From Oceanobacter sp045430275 (GTDB taxonomy: Bacteria; Pseudomonadota; Gammaproteobacteria; Pseudomonadales; Oceanobacteraceae): a stretch of 64,000 nt of DNA. The notes beneath the pieces were generated by a model that searched no databases, was not told where the DNA came from, and was given only the letters and a program-made list of their open reading frames with translations. The stretch lies in the NCBI GenBank assembly GCA_045430275.1, contig JAILXU010000001.1:186001-250000 (forward strand), given 5' to 3'. Numbering within the stretch: position 1 is the first letter of the stretch; each line of letters opens with the position of its first letter. Below are positions 45,573-54,397 of this stretch, one piece after another. A program made the translations under genes and the position numbers.

Positions 45573-45914
45573 TGTTTTTGGCAATGTGTAAAAATATGGA
45601 CGTTTTACCTGCGGTGATTTGAAAATTGTCTATGCTTGTGCATGAAGAAGGGTGTCAAATTTTGTCAATAATGACGCTTTTCTGACATCTAATTGGGGTG
45701 GTGTTTGATTTTTGGACAGAAAGAGTATGAAGCCCGTCTAAAAATGACGCTTATGGTCACAAAGAACCGGAAAAACAGCTTTAATATTAGTAAGATATAA
45801 TTATTCTTTTGGTCAATCGTATTGACCATTAACCGGAGAGTCTGGTTGGCCAGTTGGCTATCCAGGTTCTGACATCGTGCAATCGCCGGTATTGTTTATT
45901 GTTCAGAGGCTTTT
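45573..45914. other. 342-base intergenic region smc-zipA
   Basis: AT-rich, with no gene seen. It should hold the zipA promoter. It contains a 19-base palindrome (45810-45828) and two copies of AATGACGCTT, 76 bases apart, near 45668 and 45744. Confidence 0.5.
45810..45828. promoter_or_regulatory. operator-like palindrome before zipA
   Basis: TGGTCAATCGTATTGACCA has perfect 8-bp arms around CGT. It lies 86 bases before the zipA ATG, in the expected promoter area. It contains the TGGTC/GACCA ends also present in the sucC dyad but with wider spacing. The binding protein is unknown. Confidence 0.4.
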
Positions 45915-47300
45915 ATGGAATTCACTTGGCGTACTGTCATGCTTCTTCTGGGAATCATGACTGTCGTAATTATTGTATTTGATGGTTTGCGCCGTATGCG
46001 CAGGAACCGTGATGCATCCTTGCGGCTTGATATCAAAAAAGATTTCAAATTTCCGTCCACTGACAGACGTTCAGAGTTTCCTTCCGGGGGATCTCGTGTG
46101 GTTTCTGAGTCGGATACACCCATGGCATCCCCGGTTCGTAGCGATAAGAAGAAACCGGATATGGCGGTTGATCTTCCCGATACGAATCAGGACGTGGATT
46201 CATTATTGCCCGAATTACCAGATTATCGCGCAGAACCCTTTTTTACCGCTGAAAAAGCAGGTAATGCGAGTGGTTCATTATTGGACCCGGAATTAGGGGC
46301 CAGTTTTTCAGATCAAATGGCGACATCACAAGCGTCTTCTTCGCCCGCTCAGGCTGCGCCTGCTGTTGATGCACCCAAGCAGAAGAAAGCCGTTGCCAGC
46401 AAGAAAAAAGTGACCCGCCGCCCTCAGGTTGGCAAGGCACAGGAGTCTCAGTCCCAAGCCCAGCTTCAGTCCCAACCCCAGCCTCAGTCTCAACCCCAGC
46501 AAGCTTCCGCTTGTCTTGATCGTGACGTACCGGTACTGATGAGTGTTGAACAGTTGGGGTGCGAGGAGGCCGAGGCTGCCATGGAGCCTCTGCGTGCTTC
46601 GGACGATTTGGTGATTCCAGATGTGATGGACACTGTCGCTGTAGAAGAACCTGCTTATGAGTCAGAACCCATTGTCGACGCATTGGATGAAGCTGCAGAT
46701 CAAGACGTGGTGATTGCTTATGAAGCGCCTGTTTCAGAAGAAGTCGTTGAATTAGAAGATGTCCAGACAGAGGATGCTGCGCCTCGCAAGTCTTCTGATT
46801 TGGTGTTGTTCGCAGATGATAATGCCGAACGTTTGTCCGATCGCTCAGAGACCAGTGTGGTGTTGGTCATTCATGTGTTGTCAAAAGACCCCACCGGATT
46901 CTACGGCCCCAAACTCTTACGACTGTTCAAAGAATGCGATTTGCGTTACGGCCAGGAAGGTATCTTTCATCGTTACGAAGAAGCCAAAGGGCGTGGCCCT
47001 ATCCAGTTCTCCATTGCCCAAATGGTTGAACCTGGTGTATTTGATCCCAATATGATGGAAGAACAGCATTTTGTCGGACTGACATTCTTTATGGGGCTGC
47101 CAGGCCCTCGTCAGTCGATGGATGCGTTCCGGGCGATGTCTGAATTGGCGCAGTTCATGGCGCAGTATCTGGGAGCCGAATTGAAAGACGATTCACACAG
47201 CGTTCTGGGTGAACAAACGCTGGAACACTATCGTCAGCAAATTATGGATTATGAGCGACAGCAGCAGTTAGCCAGAAAAGTGGCCGCCACGCGTCGTTAG
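45915..47300 (+). CDS. zipA: cell division protein ZipA
   Basis: 461 residues: N-terminal membrane anchor (about 8-25, VMLLLGIMTVVIIVFDGL), a basic patch RRMRRNRD, a long disordered linker rich in Ala, Pro and Gln (including QSQAQLQSQPQPQSQPQQ near residues 177-194), and the FtsZ-binding ZipA C-terminal domain (about 315-450, VVLVIHVLSKDPTGFYGPKLL). ZipA tethers FtsZ to the inner membrane. It is longer than E. coli ZipA (328 residues) because of the linker. Position between smc and ligA supports the call. Confidence 0.94.
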   Translation: MEFTWRTVMLLLGIMTVVIIVFDGLRRMRRNRDASLRLDIKKDFKFPSTDRRSEFPSGGSRVVSESDTPMASPVRSDKKKPDMAVDLPDTNQDVDSLLPELPDYRAEPFFTAEKAGNASGSLLDPELGASFSDQMATSQASSSPAQAAPAVDAPKQKKAVASKKKVTRRPQVGKAQESQSQAQLQSQPQPQSQPQQASACLDRDVPVLMSVEQLGCEEAEAAMEPLRASDDLVIPDVMDTVAVEEPAYESEPIVDALDEAADQDVVIAYEAPVSEEVVELEDVQTEDAAPRKSSDLVLFADDNAERLSDRSETSVVLVIHVLSKDPTGFYGPKLLRLFKECDLRYGQEGIFHRYEEAKGRGPIQFSIAQMVEPGVFDPNMMEEQHFVGLTFFMGLPGPRQSMDAFRAMSELAQFMAQYLGAELKDDSHSVLGEQTLEHYRQQIMDYERQQQLARKVAATRR

Positions 47301-47320
47301 TATTAATGGATAGAAGATTT

Positions 47321-47357
47321 AAGAAGCCATCAGTGCTCTGCGCACTGGTGGCTTCTT
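47321..47357 (+). terminator. strong terminator between zipA and ligA
   Basis: AAGAAGCCA-T-CAGTGC pairs with GCACTG-G-TGGCTTCTT around loop TCTGC, a 16-bp stem with one mismatch, then TTG and TTT. zipA and ligA are therefore probably separate transcripts or partly uncoupled. Confidence 0.8.
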
Positions 47358-47376
47358 TGTTTATAGGGGAATGAAT

Positions 47377-49431
47377 ATGGTCGTCATGACATTGGAGCAG
47401 GCACAGCAGCACATCACGGAATTAAGGGATGTCTTGCAGCAGCATAATCATCACTATTATGTGTCGGATACTCCGGTGATCCCGGATGCTGAATACGATC
47501 GTTTAATGCGTGAGTTGAATGCCCTGGAAGAGGCCTGGCCAGCGTTACAAAGTGATGATTCACCGACGCAAAAAGTCGGTGCTCCCGCTCTGGAAGCTTT
47601 TGATGAGGTTCAGCACGAACAACCCATGTTGTCTTTGAATAACGCCATGGATCGTGATGAATTCGAGGCATTCGACAAGCGTTGTCTGGAACGTCTGAAT
47701 GCCAGCACCGATATTGAATACGCCTGTGAACCGAAGCTGGATGGGTTGGCCATTAGCTTGTTGTATGAGGCCGGAATTCTGGTCAGGGCCGCCACTCGTG
47801 GTGATGGCCAAACCGGTGAAAATGTGACTGCCAATGTGCGCACCATTCGTAATGTGCCGCTGAAATTGATGGGTGAAGGCTACCCCGAACGTCTGGAAGT
47901 TCGGGGTGAGGTGTACATGCCGCTGGCAGGGTTTGAAGCCTACAACGAGAAAGCCCGCCAGGCGGGTAATAAGGTATTTGCCAATCCGCGCAATGCCGCC
48001 GCCGGATCGCTGCGACAACTGGATTCCCGGATTACTGCCACACGCCCGTTAGCCTTCTGTGCCTATAGTATTGGTGTTGTATCGGATGAGGTGGGCCTGC
48101 CCGATACGCACAGCGACATGCTGCAACGCCTGCAAAAATGGGGATTGAGCATTAACGCTGAAATGCGCGTCGTCACCGGATTGGCTGATGCCATTGTCTG
48201 GTACGACGATCTGGCGGCCAAACGGCATCAGTTGGGCTATGAGATTGACGGCTCGGTATTCAAGGTCAACGACCTGTCCCAGCAACGGGCGCTGGGTTTT
48301 GTCTCGCGAGCGCCGCGTTGGGCCATTGCCTATAAGTTCCCGGCTGTTGAACAAATGACACGCTTGTTGGGCGTGGACTTTCAGGTTGGGCGTACCGGTG
48401 CTGTGACACCCGTTGCGCGGCTTGAGCCAGTCAATGTTGCTGGCGTGGTGGTCAGCAATGCTACCTTGCACAATATGGATGAAGTCGAACGGCTGGATGT
48501 ACGCATCGGCGACACTGTGATCATCCGTCGGGCCGGTGATGTGATCCCCCAGATTGTGGCCGTGGTTGCTGATAAGCGCCCAGGTGATGCGACTCAAATT
48601 ACCATGCCTGACACCTGTCCGGTGTGTGACTCCATGGTGGAGCGTGTGGAAGGTGAAGCCGTGGCTCGCTGTACCGGCGGTCTGGTGTGTTCAGCGCAGC
48701 GTAAGGAAGCCATCAAGCACTTTGCTTCCCGTAAAGCGCTGGATGTGGAAGGTCTGGGCAGCAAACTGATTGAACAGCTGGTCGATGCCGGACTGGTGAA
48801 TACCATCGCTGACCTGTTCCATTTGCAGCACGAACAACTGACGGCTCTGGAGCGCATGGGCGACAAGTCGGCACACAACGTATTGGCAGCGCTGGACAAG
48901 GCCAAACACACCACGCTGGCGCGGTTTCTGTACGCGTTGGGCATTCGGGAAGTGGGGGTGTCTACCGCCGAGAATCTGGCCGCACATTATGGACGTTTAT
49001 CAGCCCTGATCGCAGCGGATATCGAGTCTCTGAAAACTGTGCCAGATGTCGGAGAGATTGTGGCTCGCCACGTGGTGAACTTCTTTGGTGAACCTCATAA
49101 TCAGCAGGTTATTACCGGCTTGCAAGCTGCTGGTGTGAGCTGGGATGAGTTTGATCCGGCTGAACGGGCATCAGAGCCGCAGGAAGAGCGGCCACTTGAC
49201 GGTAAAGTCGTGGTGATTACTGGAACACTGCATCAGATGAGCCGAGACGAGGCCAAGCGCTCTTTGCAAGCGCTGGGAGCCAAGGTGTCTGGCAGTGTCT
49301 CCAGCAAGACAGATTTGCTGGTGGCGGGTGAAAAAGCCGGTTCCAAACTGGCCAAGGCGCAGAGTCTGGGTGTCGATGTGATGGACGAAGCGGGCTTACA
49401 AGCTTTGTTGGAACAGCATGCTAACGGCTAA
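47377..49431 (+). CDS. ligA: NAD-dependent DNA ligase
   Basis: A 684-residue ligase sealing nicks in replication and repair. Domain Ia/adenylation has CEPKLDGLAISLLYEAG with the AMP Lys120, then OB fold, a Cys4 zinc finger (CPVCDSMV and CTGGLVCSAQ), HhH repeats, and a C-terminal BRCT domain (about 605-684, LDGKVVVITGTLHQMSRDEA). I chose ATG 47377 because AGGGGA is 6 bases upstream; ATG 47371 directly abuts that SD. The stop codon falls inside a run of five 7-base repeats. Confidence 0.96.
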   Translation: MVVMTLEQAQQHITELRDVLQQHNHHYYVSDTPVIPDAEYDRLMRELNALEEAWPALQSDDSPTQKVGAPALEAFDEVQHEQPMLSLNNAMDRDEFEAFDKRCLERLNASTDIEYACEPKLDGLAISLLYEAGILVRAATRGDGQTGENVTANVRTIRNVPLKLMGEGYPERLEVRGEVYMPLAGFEAYNEKARQAGNKVFANPRNAAAGSLRQLDSRITATRPLAFCAYSIGVVSDEVGLPDTHSDMLQRLQKWGLSINAEMRVVTGLADAIVWYDDLAAKRHQLGYEIDGSVFKVNDLSQQRALGFVSRAPRWAIAYKFPAVEQMTRLLGVDFQVGRTGAVTPVARLEPVNVAGVVVSNATLHNMDEVERLDVRIGDTVIIRRAGDVIPQIVAVVADKRPGDATQITMPDTCPVCDSMVERVEGEAVARCTGGLVCSAQRKEAIKHFASRKALDVEGLGSKLIEQLVDAGLVNTIADLFHLQHEQLTALERMGDKSAHNVLAALDKAKHTTLARFLYALGIREVGVSTAENLAAHYGRLSALIAADIESLKTVPDVGEIVARHVVNFFGEPHNQQVITGLQAAGVSWDEFDPAERASEPQEERPLDGKVVVITGTLHQMSRDEAKRSLQALGAKVSGSVSSKTDLLVAGEKAGSKLAKAQSLGVDVMDEAGLQALLEQHANG

Positions 49432-49454
49432 CGGCTAACGGCTAACGGCTAACG
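49420..49454. repeat. five tandem copies of GCTAACG at the ligA stop
   Basis: GCTAACG is repeated exactly five times. The ligA stop TAA (49429-49431) is in copy 2, and the next gene's ATG (49462) is 7 bases after the last copy. Copy-number change would alter only the spacing to the next gene, not the end of LigA. Confidence 0.95.
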
Positions 49455-49461
49455 GTTGAAC

Positions 49462-50121
49462 ATGACGTTTTTGAGAACAGCCAGTGCAATGGTTCTGGCA
49501 CTGGTTTTGTCGGGTTGTGGTGAGCGGGAAGCGCCCTCGACGACAGCAAGCACTGTACCGGGCGCACACGCTGTTATTGCCCCGGAACATGTTGAGCTTT
49601 TTCCGCGCTCGCCCGCCTTGCAGCAGCAACGGGGGGCAGTGGAGTTTTTCAGCTACGGTTGTGGCCACTGTCAGGCGTTTGCGCCTCTGATTGCGGACTG
49701 GGCGAAGCAGCAATCTACCCCGGTTGAATACATACCGGTTGCCTGGAATGCCGGTACAGAATTGTATGCCCGGTTTTTCTATCTGATTCGCAGCCAGAGC
49801 AACTTTGACACCTTGCATCAGGGAATGTTTGAACAGGTGGTAGCGTTTGATCGTCAGACGCCACTGGAACAACGCCGGGACTCACTGATTGAGTGGTTGC
49901 AACAGCAAGACCTGTCGCTGGAAACGATTGCCCAGGGGCTTACCAGCCCTTCGGCCGAGGCAGCTGTTGAACGTGCCAAACGACTGGCGGGGCATTATCA
50001 GATCGCCTCGACACCCACCCTGGTGGTGAATGGCACGGACAAGATCCTCAACCAAAAGCTCACCGGCTACCCGCATTTACTGGCGGTGGCTACCCAACGC
50101 TTGTCACCACCGGACAAGTAA
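49462..50121 (+). CDS. DsbA-family thiol oxidoreductase, probable lipoprotein
   Basis: 219 residues from ATG 49462: a lipoprotein-type signal peptide with lipobox LVLSGC (Cys about 20), then a DsbA-like thioredoxin fold with FFSYGCGHCQAFAPLIADW (CGHC active site), a helical insertion and the cis-Pro loop ASTPTLVVNG. It should act as a disulfide oxidoreductase at the periplasmic membrane face. CxxC with Gly-His is like DsbA (CPHC) but not identical, so it may be a specialised relative. No strong SD is seen; the repeat array lies just upstream. Confidence 0.85.
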   Translation: MTFLRTASAMVLALVLSGCGEREAPSTTASTVPGAHAVIAPEHVELFPRSPALQQQRGAVEFFSYGCGHCQAFAPLIADWAKQQSTPVEYIPVAWNAGTELYARFFYLIRSQSNFDTLHQGMFEQVVAFDRQTPLEQRRDSLIEWLQQQDLSLETIAQGLTSPSAEAAVERAKRLAGHYQIASTPTLVVNGTDKILNQKLTGYPHLLAVATQRLSPPDK

Positions 50122-50122
50122 T

Positions 50123-50593
50123 TCAGTCCTCTTCTACTGCCCAGATATACACACTTTCGGTGGGCGGGTAGTAGTAATAGTCCTTCAGGCTTGCCCGGAC
50201 AGTCACTGCCGTGTCGGTCTGGGAAATCTCAGTGGTGTCCTGAACCCTGACCTGTCGGGTAACGGTTTCCCGCGCACCGCTGGCTCCCTCATTGCTGTTG
50301 ACGTGTGTTCGGGTTTCTACCACGGCAGACGTGGTCACTTCACTGCTGATGCGTTGCTGGCCAAAAGTGGCGATGGCTTGCTTGAACAGCTTCTGTTGAG
50401 CCTTGAACCAGCCATCGTTATCCCAACTGGTGCGGCTGCCTTTCAGCGTAATGCCTTCTTTCGGTTTATTGATCAGCCAGCAGGGTTTCTGACTGGACAG
50501 CCCTTGTGCCCGGTCAACACAGGTTGAGGCGGGGCGGCTGGCGCAAGCGGTCAGGACAAGTGTGCTGACCAGCAACAAAGCGATTGGATGCAT
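50123..50593 (-). CDS. small lipoprotein, LPP20-like
   Basis: 156 residues from ATG 50593 (MHPIALLLVSTLVLTACASRP), with a lipobox LTAC; ATG 50599 would add two codons. After a Cys-containing linker (CVDRAQGLSSQKPCWL) comes GITLKGSRTSWDNDGWFKAQQKLFKQAIATFG, then a beta-rich end (VTRQVRVQDTTEISQTDTAVTVRASLKDYYYYP) resembling LPP20/FlgP-like lipoproteins. The family call is moderate. It ends one base away from the convergent DsbA-like gene. Confidence 0.65.
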   Translation of the reverse strand: MHPIALLLVSTLVLTACASRPASTCVDRAQGLSSQKPCWLINKPKEGITLKGSRTSWDNDGWFKAQQKLFKQAIATFGQQRISSEVTTSAVVETRTHVNSNEGASGARETVTRQVRVQDTTEISQTDTAVTVRASLKDYYYYPPTESVYIWAVEED

Positions 50594-50659
50594 ATCCATA
50601 TTGATTCCAGAAATGAGTAACCGCTGGAATATGCACCGAGTTGCTGGAGAACATCAAGG

Positions 50660-50694
50660 CCGGAAAGCCGTGACTGTCCGTGTCGGCTTTCCGG
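50660..50694 (-). terminator. hairpin after the Bat operon
   Basis: CCGGAAAGCCG and CGGCTTTCCGG form a perfect 11-bp stem with a 13-base loop, 34 bases after the BatD stop. It lacks a T tract, so termination may be rho-aided, or it may protect the mRNA 3' end. Confidence 0.5.
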
Positions 50695-50727
50695 TGGGCG
50701 TGCTGTATGGCGCTGAATGACGGTGCT

Positions 50728-52506
50728 TTATCGCGCTGCTCCGTATAAATCCGGCAAGGCATTTGAGGCTTTGAATAAAGCACTCTGGCTGGTGTTGGCC
50801 TTGCGCCAGGGTTCCAGCAGCGTCAGCAGGCTCTGGCCATCTTCAGGCGTGAAGTGATGATGACCGGAAGTATCAAACAGGCTCTGGTCGAGACGATCCA
50901 GTAATGCCGCCAGTTTCAGGTCATCGGCTGCGATGTGTTCACGCAATGTCGCCAGTGTGATCTGGCCTTGGCTGTTGCCATTCACAAGCGCCAGTGTGCT
51001 GGCCCATTGAATCAGAGCCTGGCGGATATCCGCTGGAGTTTGCTGCTGGCAAGCTTTACGCAACAGTCGCCATTGCTGGGTCTCTGTGGGTGACGTTTCG
51101 GTGTGGGAGTCAGCCGTTTGCGGGGCTTGAATGCGACGCCATAACAGGTAGCCGGTGACAAAATTGCTGATCAGAAGCAGGGCCGAAATCAGCATCCACA
51201 CGCCGCTGGCTGGGGCGCTGGCTTCGGTGCTGGTATTGCTGTTGCTGGTGGCGTTGCCTGCCTCGGGAGCCGAGCGGTTCACGCCGTTGGCTGCGGGAGT
51301 AGCGGTTGTCTGTCCTGGTTGTGGCTTGATGGTGATGGTGCGTTCCGCCAGCGTGGCGTACTCCAGTTTGTTGGTGCGGGTGTTCCACCAGGGAATGCGC
51401 AATCGGGGAACAATCAACTCGCCAGATTCGGTTGGCACCAGTGCCACAGGTTGGGTAAAGACACCGATAATTCCACGATCATTTTTATGGTCGTCGTAGC
51501 GGGTTTGATCCGGGTATTGTTTGATGCTGGCTGGCAAGGCGGTGTCGGGCAGCACAATCTGGCTGGCTGCCAGACCTTCGGCCTCGACCCGAATCGTGCG
51601 GGTGATCGGGTTTCCGGCCTGCCAGTGGTTCAAATCGTCTGACCAGACTTCTGACAGTTTCAGATTGGTGGCCGGAAGCCAGGGAGAAACCGGGTAATTG
51701 CCAGGAACAGGTTGCACGTCGAGAGTAATGGGGCGGGAGACGGCGGACAGTGACGATGTGCGCCCCGACCAGCTATTAAAATCGCGTGATATGGCAAGGG
51801 CCTGAAACCGCTGTCCCGGAATTACCAGTGTGCCAGGCTCTTCCGGGAAGATGGCAAAACGGCGTTCGTACACGCCCAGTCGCTGGTCATTGACCACGGT
51901 GGTATAGCGCTTGGGTTCCTGCAGTTCTTCCACCCGAGCACCTTCCACCTCCAGTGAGGTCAGGTTGGCGTCCTGATGATTCACCCGGTAGTAGAGCTTT
52001 TCGACGTACAGGATTTGCCCCTGAATGTAATACGGGTTTTGTTCGCTCACCTTGACGTCAAAGAACGCATCCTTGTCTTTCTGCTGCTGCACCGACTGCG
52101 GCACTTCGGTCACGCTCACGGCGATTGGCTGGGTGGTTTGCCCCTCGAACGTCAGCGCGGGAATGGTCAGGTCGCCCCGTCGTTTGGGCAGCAACAGAAA
52201 CGTCCATTCGGTTCGGGACTCACTCTGCCCATTAATGGATTGAAAGCTGTTCATCCGGCGTGGGCCGCTGAGGATGTCAAAGTCCTGATTCAGTGCGTCG
52301 GTGTCCGGGCTGCCCATCAGAACCTGAGGGCTGTAGGTCAGCGTGAGCTGAAAGGTTTCCTGGTCGGTCAGTTCCGAGCGGTCAACACTGGCGGTAAAAC
52401 TGTCTGCCCATGCGGGAGCCGACAGGATGCTCAGAAGCAACCAAAGTGCGGTTTTGAGCCATAAATGAGGCGTGACCGGGTCTGTATGTGAGTGTCTGCT
52501 CACCAT
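50728..52506 (-). CDS. batD: BatD-like protein (oxygen-tolerance family)
   Basis: 592 residues: signal peptide to about 34 (LWLLLSILSAPAWADSF), a large periplasmic beta-rich BatD region with SFTASVDRSELTDQETFQLTLTY and RRGDLTIPALTFEGQTTQPI, a membrane helix about 445-463 (GVWMLISALLLISNFVTGYLL), and a cytoplasmic helical tail. Bat proteins partner MoxR ATPases and were first linked to aerotolerance in Bacteroides; their function in this lineage is unclear. Its ATG lies in the last 7 bases of the upstream VWA/TPR gene, so translation is coupled. Confidence 0.87.
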   Translation of the reverse strand: MVSRHSHTDPVTPHLWLKTALWLLLSILSAPAWADSFTASVDRSELTDQETFQLTLTYSPQVLMGSPDTDALNQDFDILSGPRRMNSFQSINGQSESRTEWTFLLLPKRRGDLTIPALTFEGQTTQPIAVSVTEVPQSVQQQKDKDAFFDVKVSEQNPYYIQGQILYVEKLYYRVNHQDANLTSLEVEGARVEELQEPKRYTTVVNDQRLGVYERRFAIFPEEPGTLVIPGQRFQALAISRDFNSWSGRTSSLSAVSRPITLDVQPVPGNYPVSPWLPATNLKLSEVWSDDLNHWQAGNPITRTIRVEAEGLAASQIVLPDTALPASIKQYPDQTRYDDHKNDRGIIGVFTQPVALVPTESGELIVPRLRIPWWNTRTNKLEYATLAERTITIKPQPGQTTATPAANGVNRSAPEAGNATSNSNTSTEASAPASGVWMLISALLLISNFVTGYLLWRRIQAPQTADSHTETSPTETQQWRLLRKACQQQTPADIRQALIQWASTLALVNGNSQGQITLATLREHIAADDLKLAALLDRLDQSLFDTSGHHHFTPEDGQSLLTLLEPWRKANTSQSALFKASNALPDLYGAAR

Positions 52507-54371
52507 AATACATCCTCAGGTTCTTGGGGTTCAGATTGACGGTATTGTTGTTGATACTGATACAGGAATTTGCGCTCCAGCAGTTTGCCGGGCTGATCCG
52601 GCACCCGATTTAGCCACTGCTTGAGGCGGGTTTGCTGTTCCTGATCCAACGGTTGATCGTTGATCTCTTGGTCGGGGATAGGCTGCTGCTCGGAGCCCTG
52701 CTGCTGATCAGAATCCTGTTGCTGTTCAGAGTCCTGTTGCTGTTCGGAATCCTGCTGCTGTTCGGAATTCTGCTGCTGATCAGAATCCTGTTGCTGCTCG
52801 GAATCCTGCTGCTCAGAATCCTGTTGCTGGTCAGAATCCTGTTGCTGGTCAGAATCCTGTTGCTGGTCAGAATCCTGTTGCTGCTCGGAATCCTGCTGCT
52901 GTTCAGAATCCTGCTGCTGTTCAGAATCCTGCTGCTGATCGGAATCCTGCTGCTGTTCAGAATCCTGCTGCTGGCTTTGCTGTTCCTTGAGAGCTTCTTC
53001 AACGCGCTGACGATTGGTCAGGGCGTCCTGCATGTCTGGCTCCAGCGCCAGCGCTTCATCATAAGCACGGATCGCTTCCGGTAATTTCCCGGACTGGGCC
53101 AGCGCATTGCCCCGGTTGTAATGGCCGTTGGCTGTCTTGTCCTGACCGAACGCTTCAATGGCATTTTGATAGTCACCGGCACGATAGGCGGCACTGCCTT
53201 GCCATTGTGGCGACTCAAAACGTTGGGCCGCCGTGGCCGGGTCGGTTTCCATCAACTCGGCCCCTTGTTGATCCGGGGTCTGCCACAAATCGTCCCAGCT
53301 CAGAGCATAGGCCGGAACAGGCTGTAACAAACCCCATGCCAGAACAACCGCCGGGCCTGCCACTGAAAACAGCACGCCACGCCGGAAAGATAGCAAGACG
53401 ATGGGTACAACCAGCAACAGCAGCCAGTAGCCTTCGTCCTGCCATAAATCGAAACGGCGCTGGTCGTCGGTTTCGGCTTCCCCGGCGTTCGCTGCAACAT
53501 CCGGCTTGCTGTCCAGCAAGTATTGCCAGTCAGCATCGGTCAGTGACAGCCGCTGCCAACGCAGCCCCAGTTGGCTGGACAGTTGTTCAATGGGGCGGGT
53601 GTCCAGTTGTGGCAGCACCACAGTGCCATTGCCGTCTTTCAGAAAACCGCCTTTGGGTAACGGAATAGGAGCGCCGGTGGGCGTACCGACCGCCAGTATC
53701 GACAAGGTGAAATGCTCGGTGTCCAGCACCGCCTGAATGCGTTCGATGTCCTTGGGCTGAATACCGTCTGTGACCAGCAACAGGTCAGCCTTGTTCAGGC
53801 CGCTGTTTTTCACCAGCGTCTGGGCCAGTTCAATGGCCTTGTCCGGGCGGCTGCCGGGTTTGGGCATGATGTAGGGTGACAGAGACGGTAGCAGGTTGGT
53901 GATGGTGTCGGTGTCATCGGTCAGCGGTGTCACCGTGTGTGCGGCTCCGGCGTAGCTGATCATCGCTGTCAGGCCGTCGCGGCGGGCGCGCAGAATGTCG
54001 GTGATCTTGTGGTTCACCTGCTGATAACGGGAAGGTTTGACGTCTTCCGCCGCCATGGAATACGACATGTCACCGAGAATCACCAGTGCTTGCTGGTTTT
54101 TGACCACCGGCTGCGGTAGCTGCTGCCAGGTTGGGCCAGCCAATGCCAGACTCACCAATAACCAGCCCAGTAATAACCACCAGAGCGCCTGTTTGTCTTG
54201 TGGGCCAGCGGTGTGATCCAGCATGAAAGGTTGCAGGGCCGGGTCAATGACCTGGTGCCATTGGCTGCGTCCGGCTCGGGCTGAGAGTAATAATACAAAC
54301 AGCAGAACCGCTGGTACCAGAGCCAGCAGCCATATCGGACGCAGGAAGTGAAATTGATTCAGTAGTTCCAT
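52500..54371 (-). CDS. batB: BatB/BatC fusion: VWA plus TPR membrane protein
   Basis: 623 residues: two N-terminal hydrophobic segments, a VWA domain (about 90-290) with the MIDAS-like GDMSYSMAAEDVKPSR and LVTDGIQP, two membrane helices (about 310-350), TPR motifs (about 395-460, AAYRAGDYQNAIEAFGQDKTANGHYNRGNAL), a Gln-rich repeat (about 466-560) and a charged tail. MIDAS DxSxS reads DMSYS, intact. The TPR part corresponds to separate BatC genes of other bacteria. It follows the VWA gene after 26 bases. Confidence 0.88.
   Translation of the reverse strand: MELLNQFHFLRPIWLLALVPAVLLFVLLLSARAGRSQWHQVIDPALQPFMLDHTAGPQDKQALWWLLLGWLLVSLALAGPTWQQLPQPVVKNQQALVILGDMSYSMAAEDVKPSRYQQVNHKITDILRARRDGLTAMISYAGAAHTVTPLTDDTDTITNLLPSLSPYIMPKPGSRPDKAIELAQTLVKNSGLNKADLLLVTDGIQPKDIERIQAVLDTEHFTLSILAVGTPTGAPIPLPKGGFLKDGNGTVVLPQLDTRPIEQLSSQLGLRWQRLSLTDADWQYLLDSKPDVAANAGEAETDDQRRFDLWQDEGYWLLLLVVPIVLLSFRRGVLFSVAGPAVVLAWGLLQPVPAYALSWDDLWQTPDQQGAELMETDPATAAQRFESPQWQGSAAYRAGDYQNAIEAFGQDKTANGHYNRGNALAQSGKLPEAIRAYDEALALEPDMQDALTNRQRVEEALKEQQSQQQDSEQQQDSDQQQDSEQQQDSEQQQDSEQQQDSDQQQDSDQQQDSDQQQDSEQQDSEQQQDSDQQQNSEQQQDSEQQQDSEQQQDSDQQQGSEQQPIPDQEINDQPLDQEQQTRLKQWLNRVPDQPGKLLERKFLYQYQQQYRQSEPQEPEDVLW
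52692..52976 (-). repeat. 18-base Gln-rich minisatellite in the VWA/TPR gene
   Basis: About 16 units encoding (D/E)QQQDS, with one unit lacking a Gln codon and others changed to NS or GS. The DNA is near-identical between units, so slippage or recombination should change copy number in steps of 6 residues without frame loss. Confidence 0.93.
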
Positions 54372-54397
54372 TTTATACCGTTATCTTTTGTTAGCCG

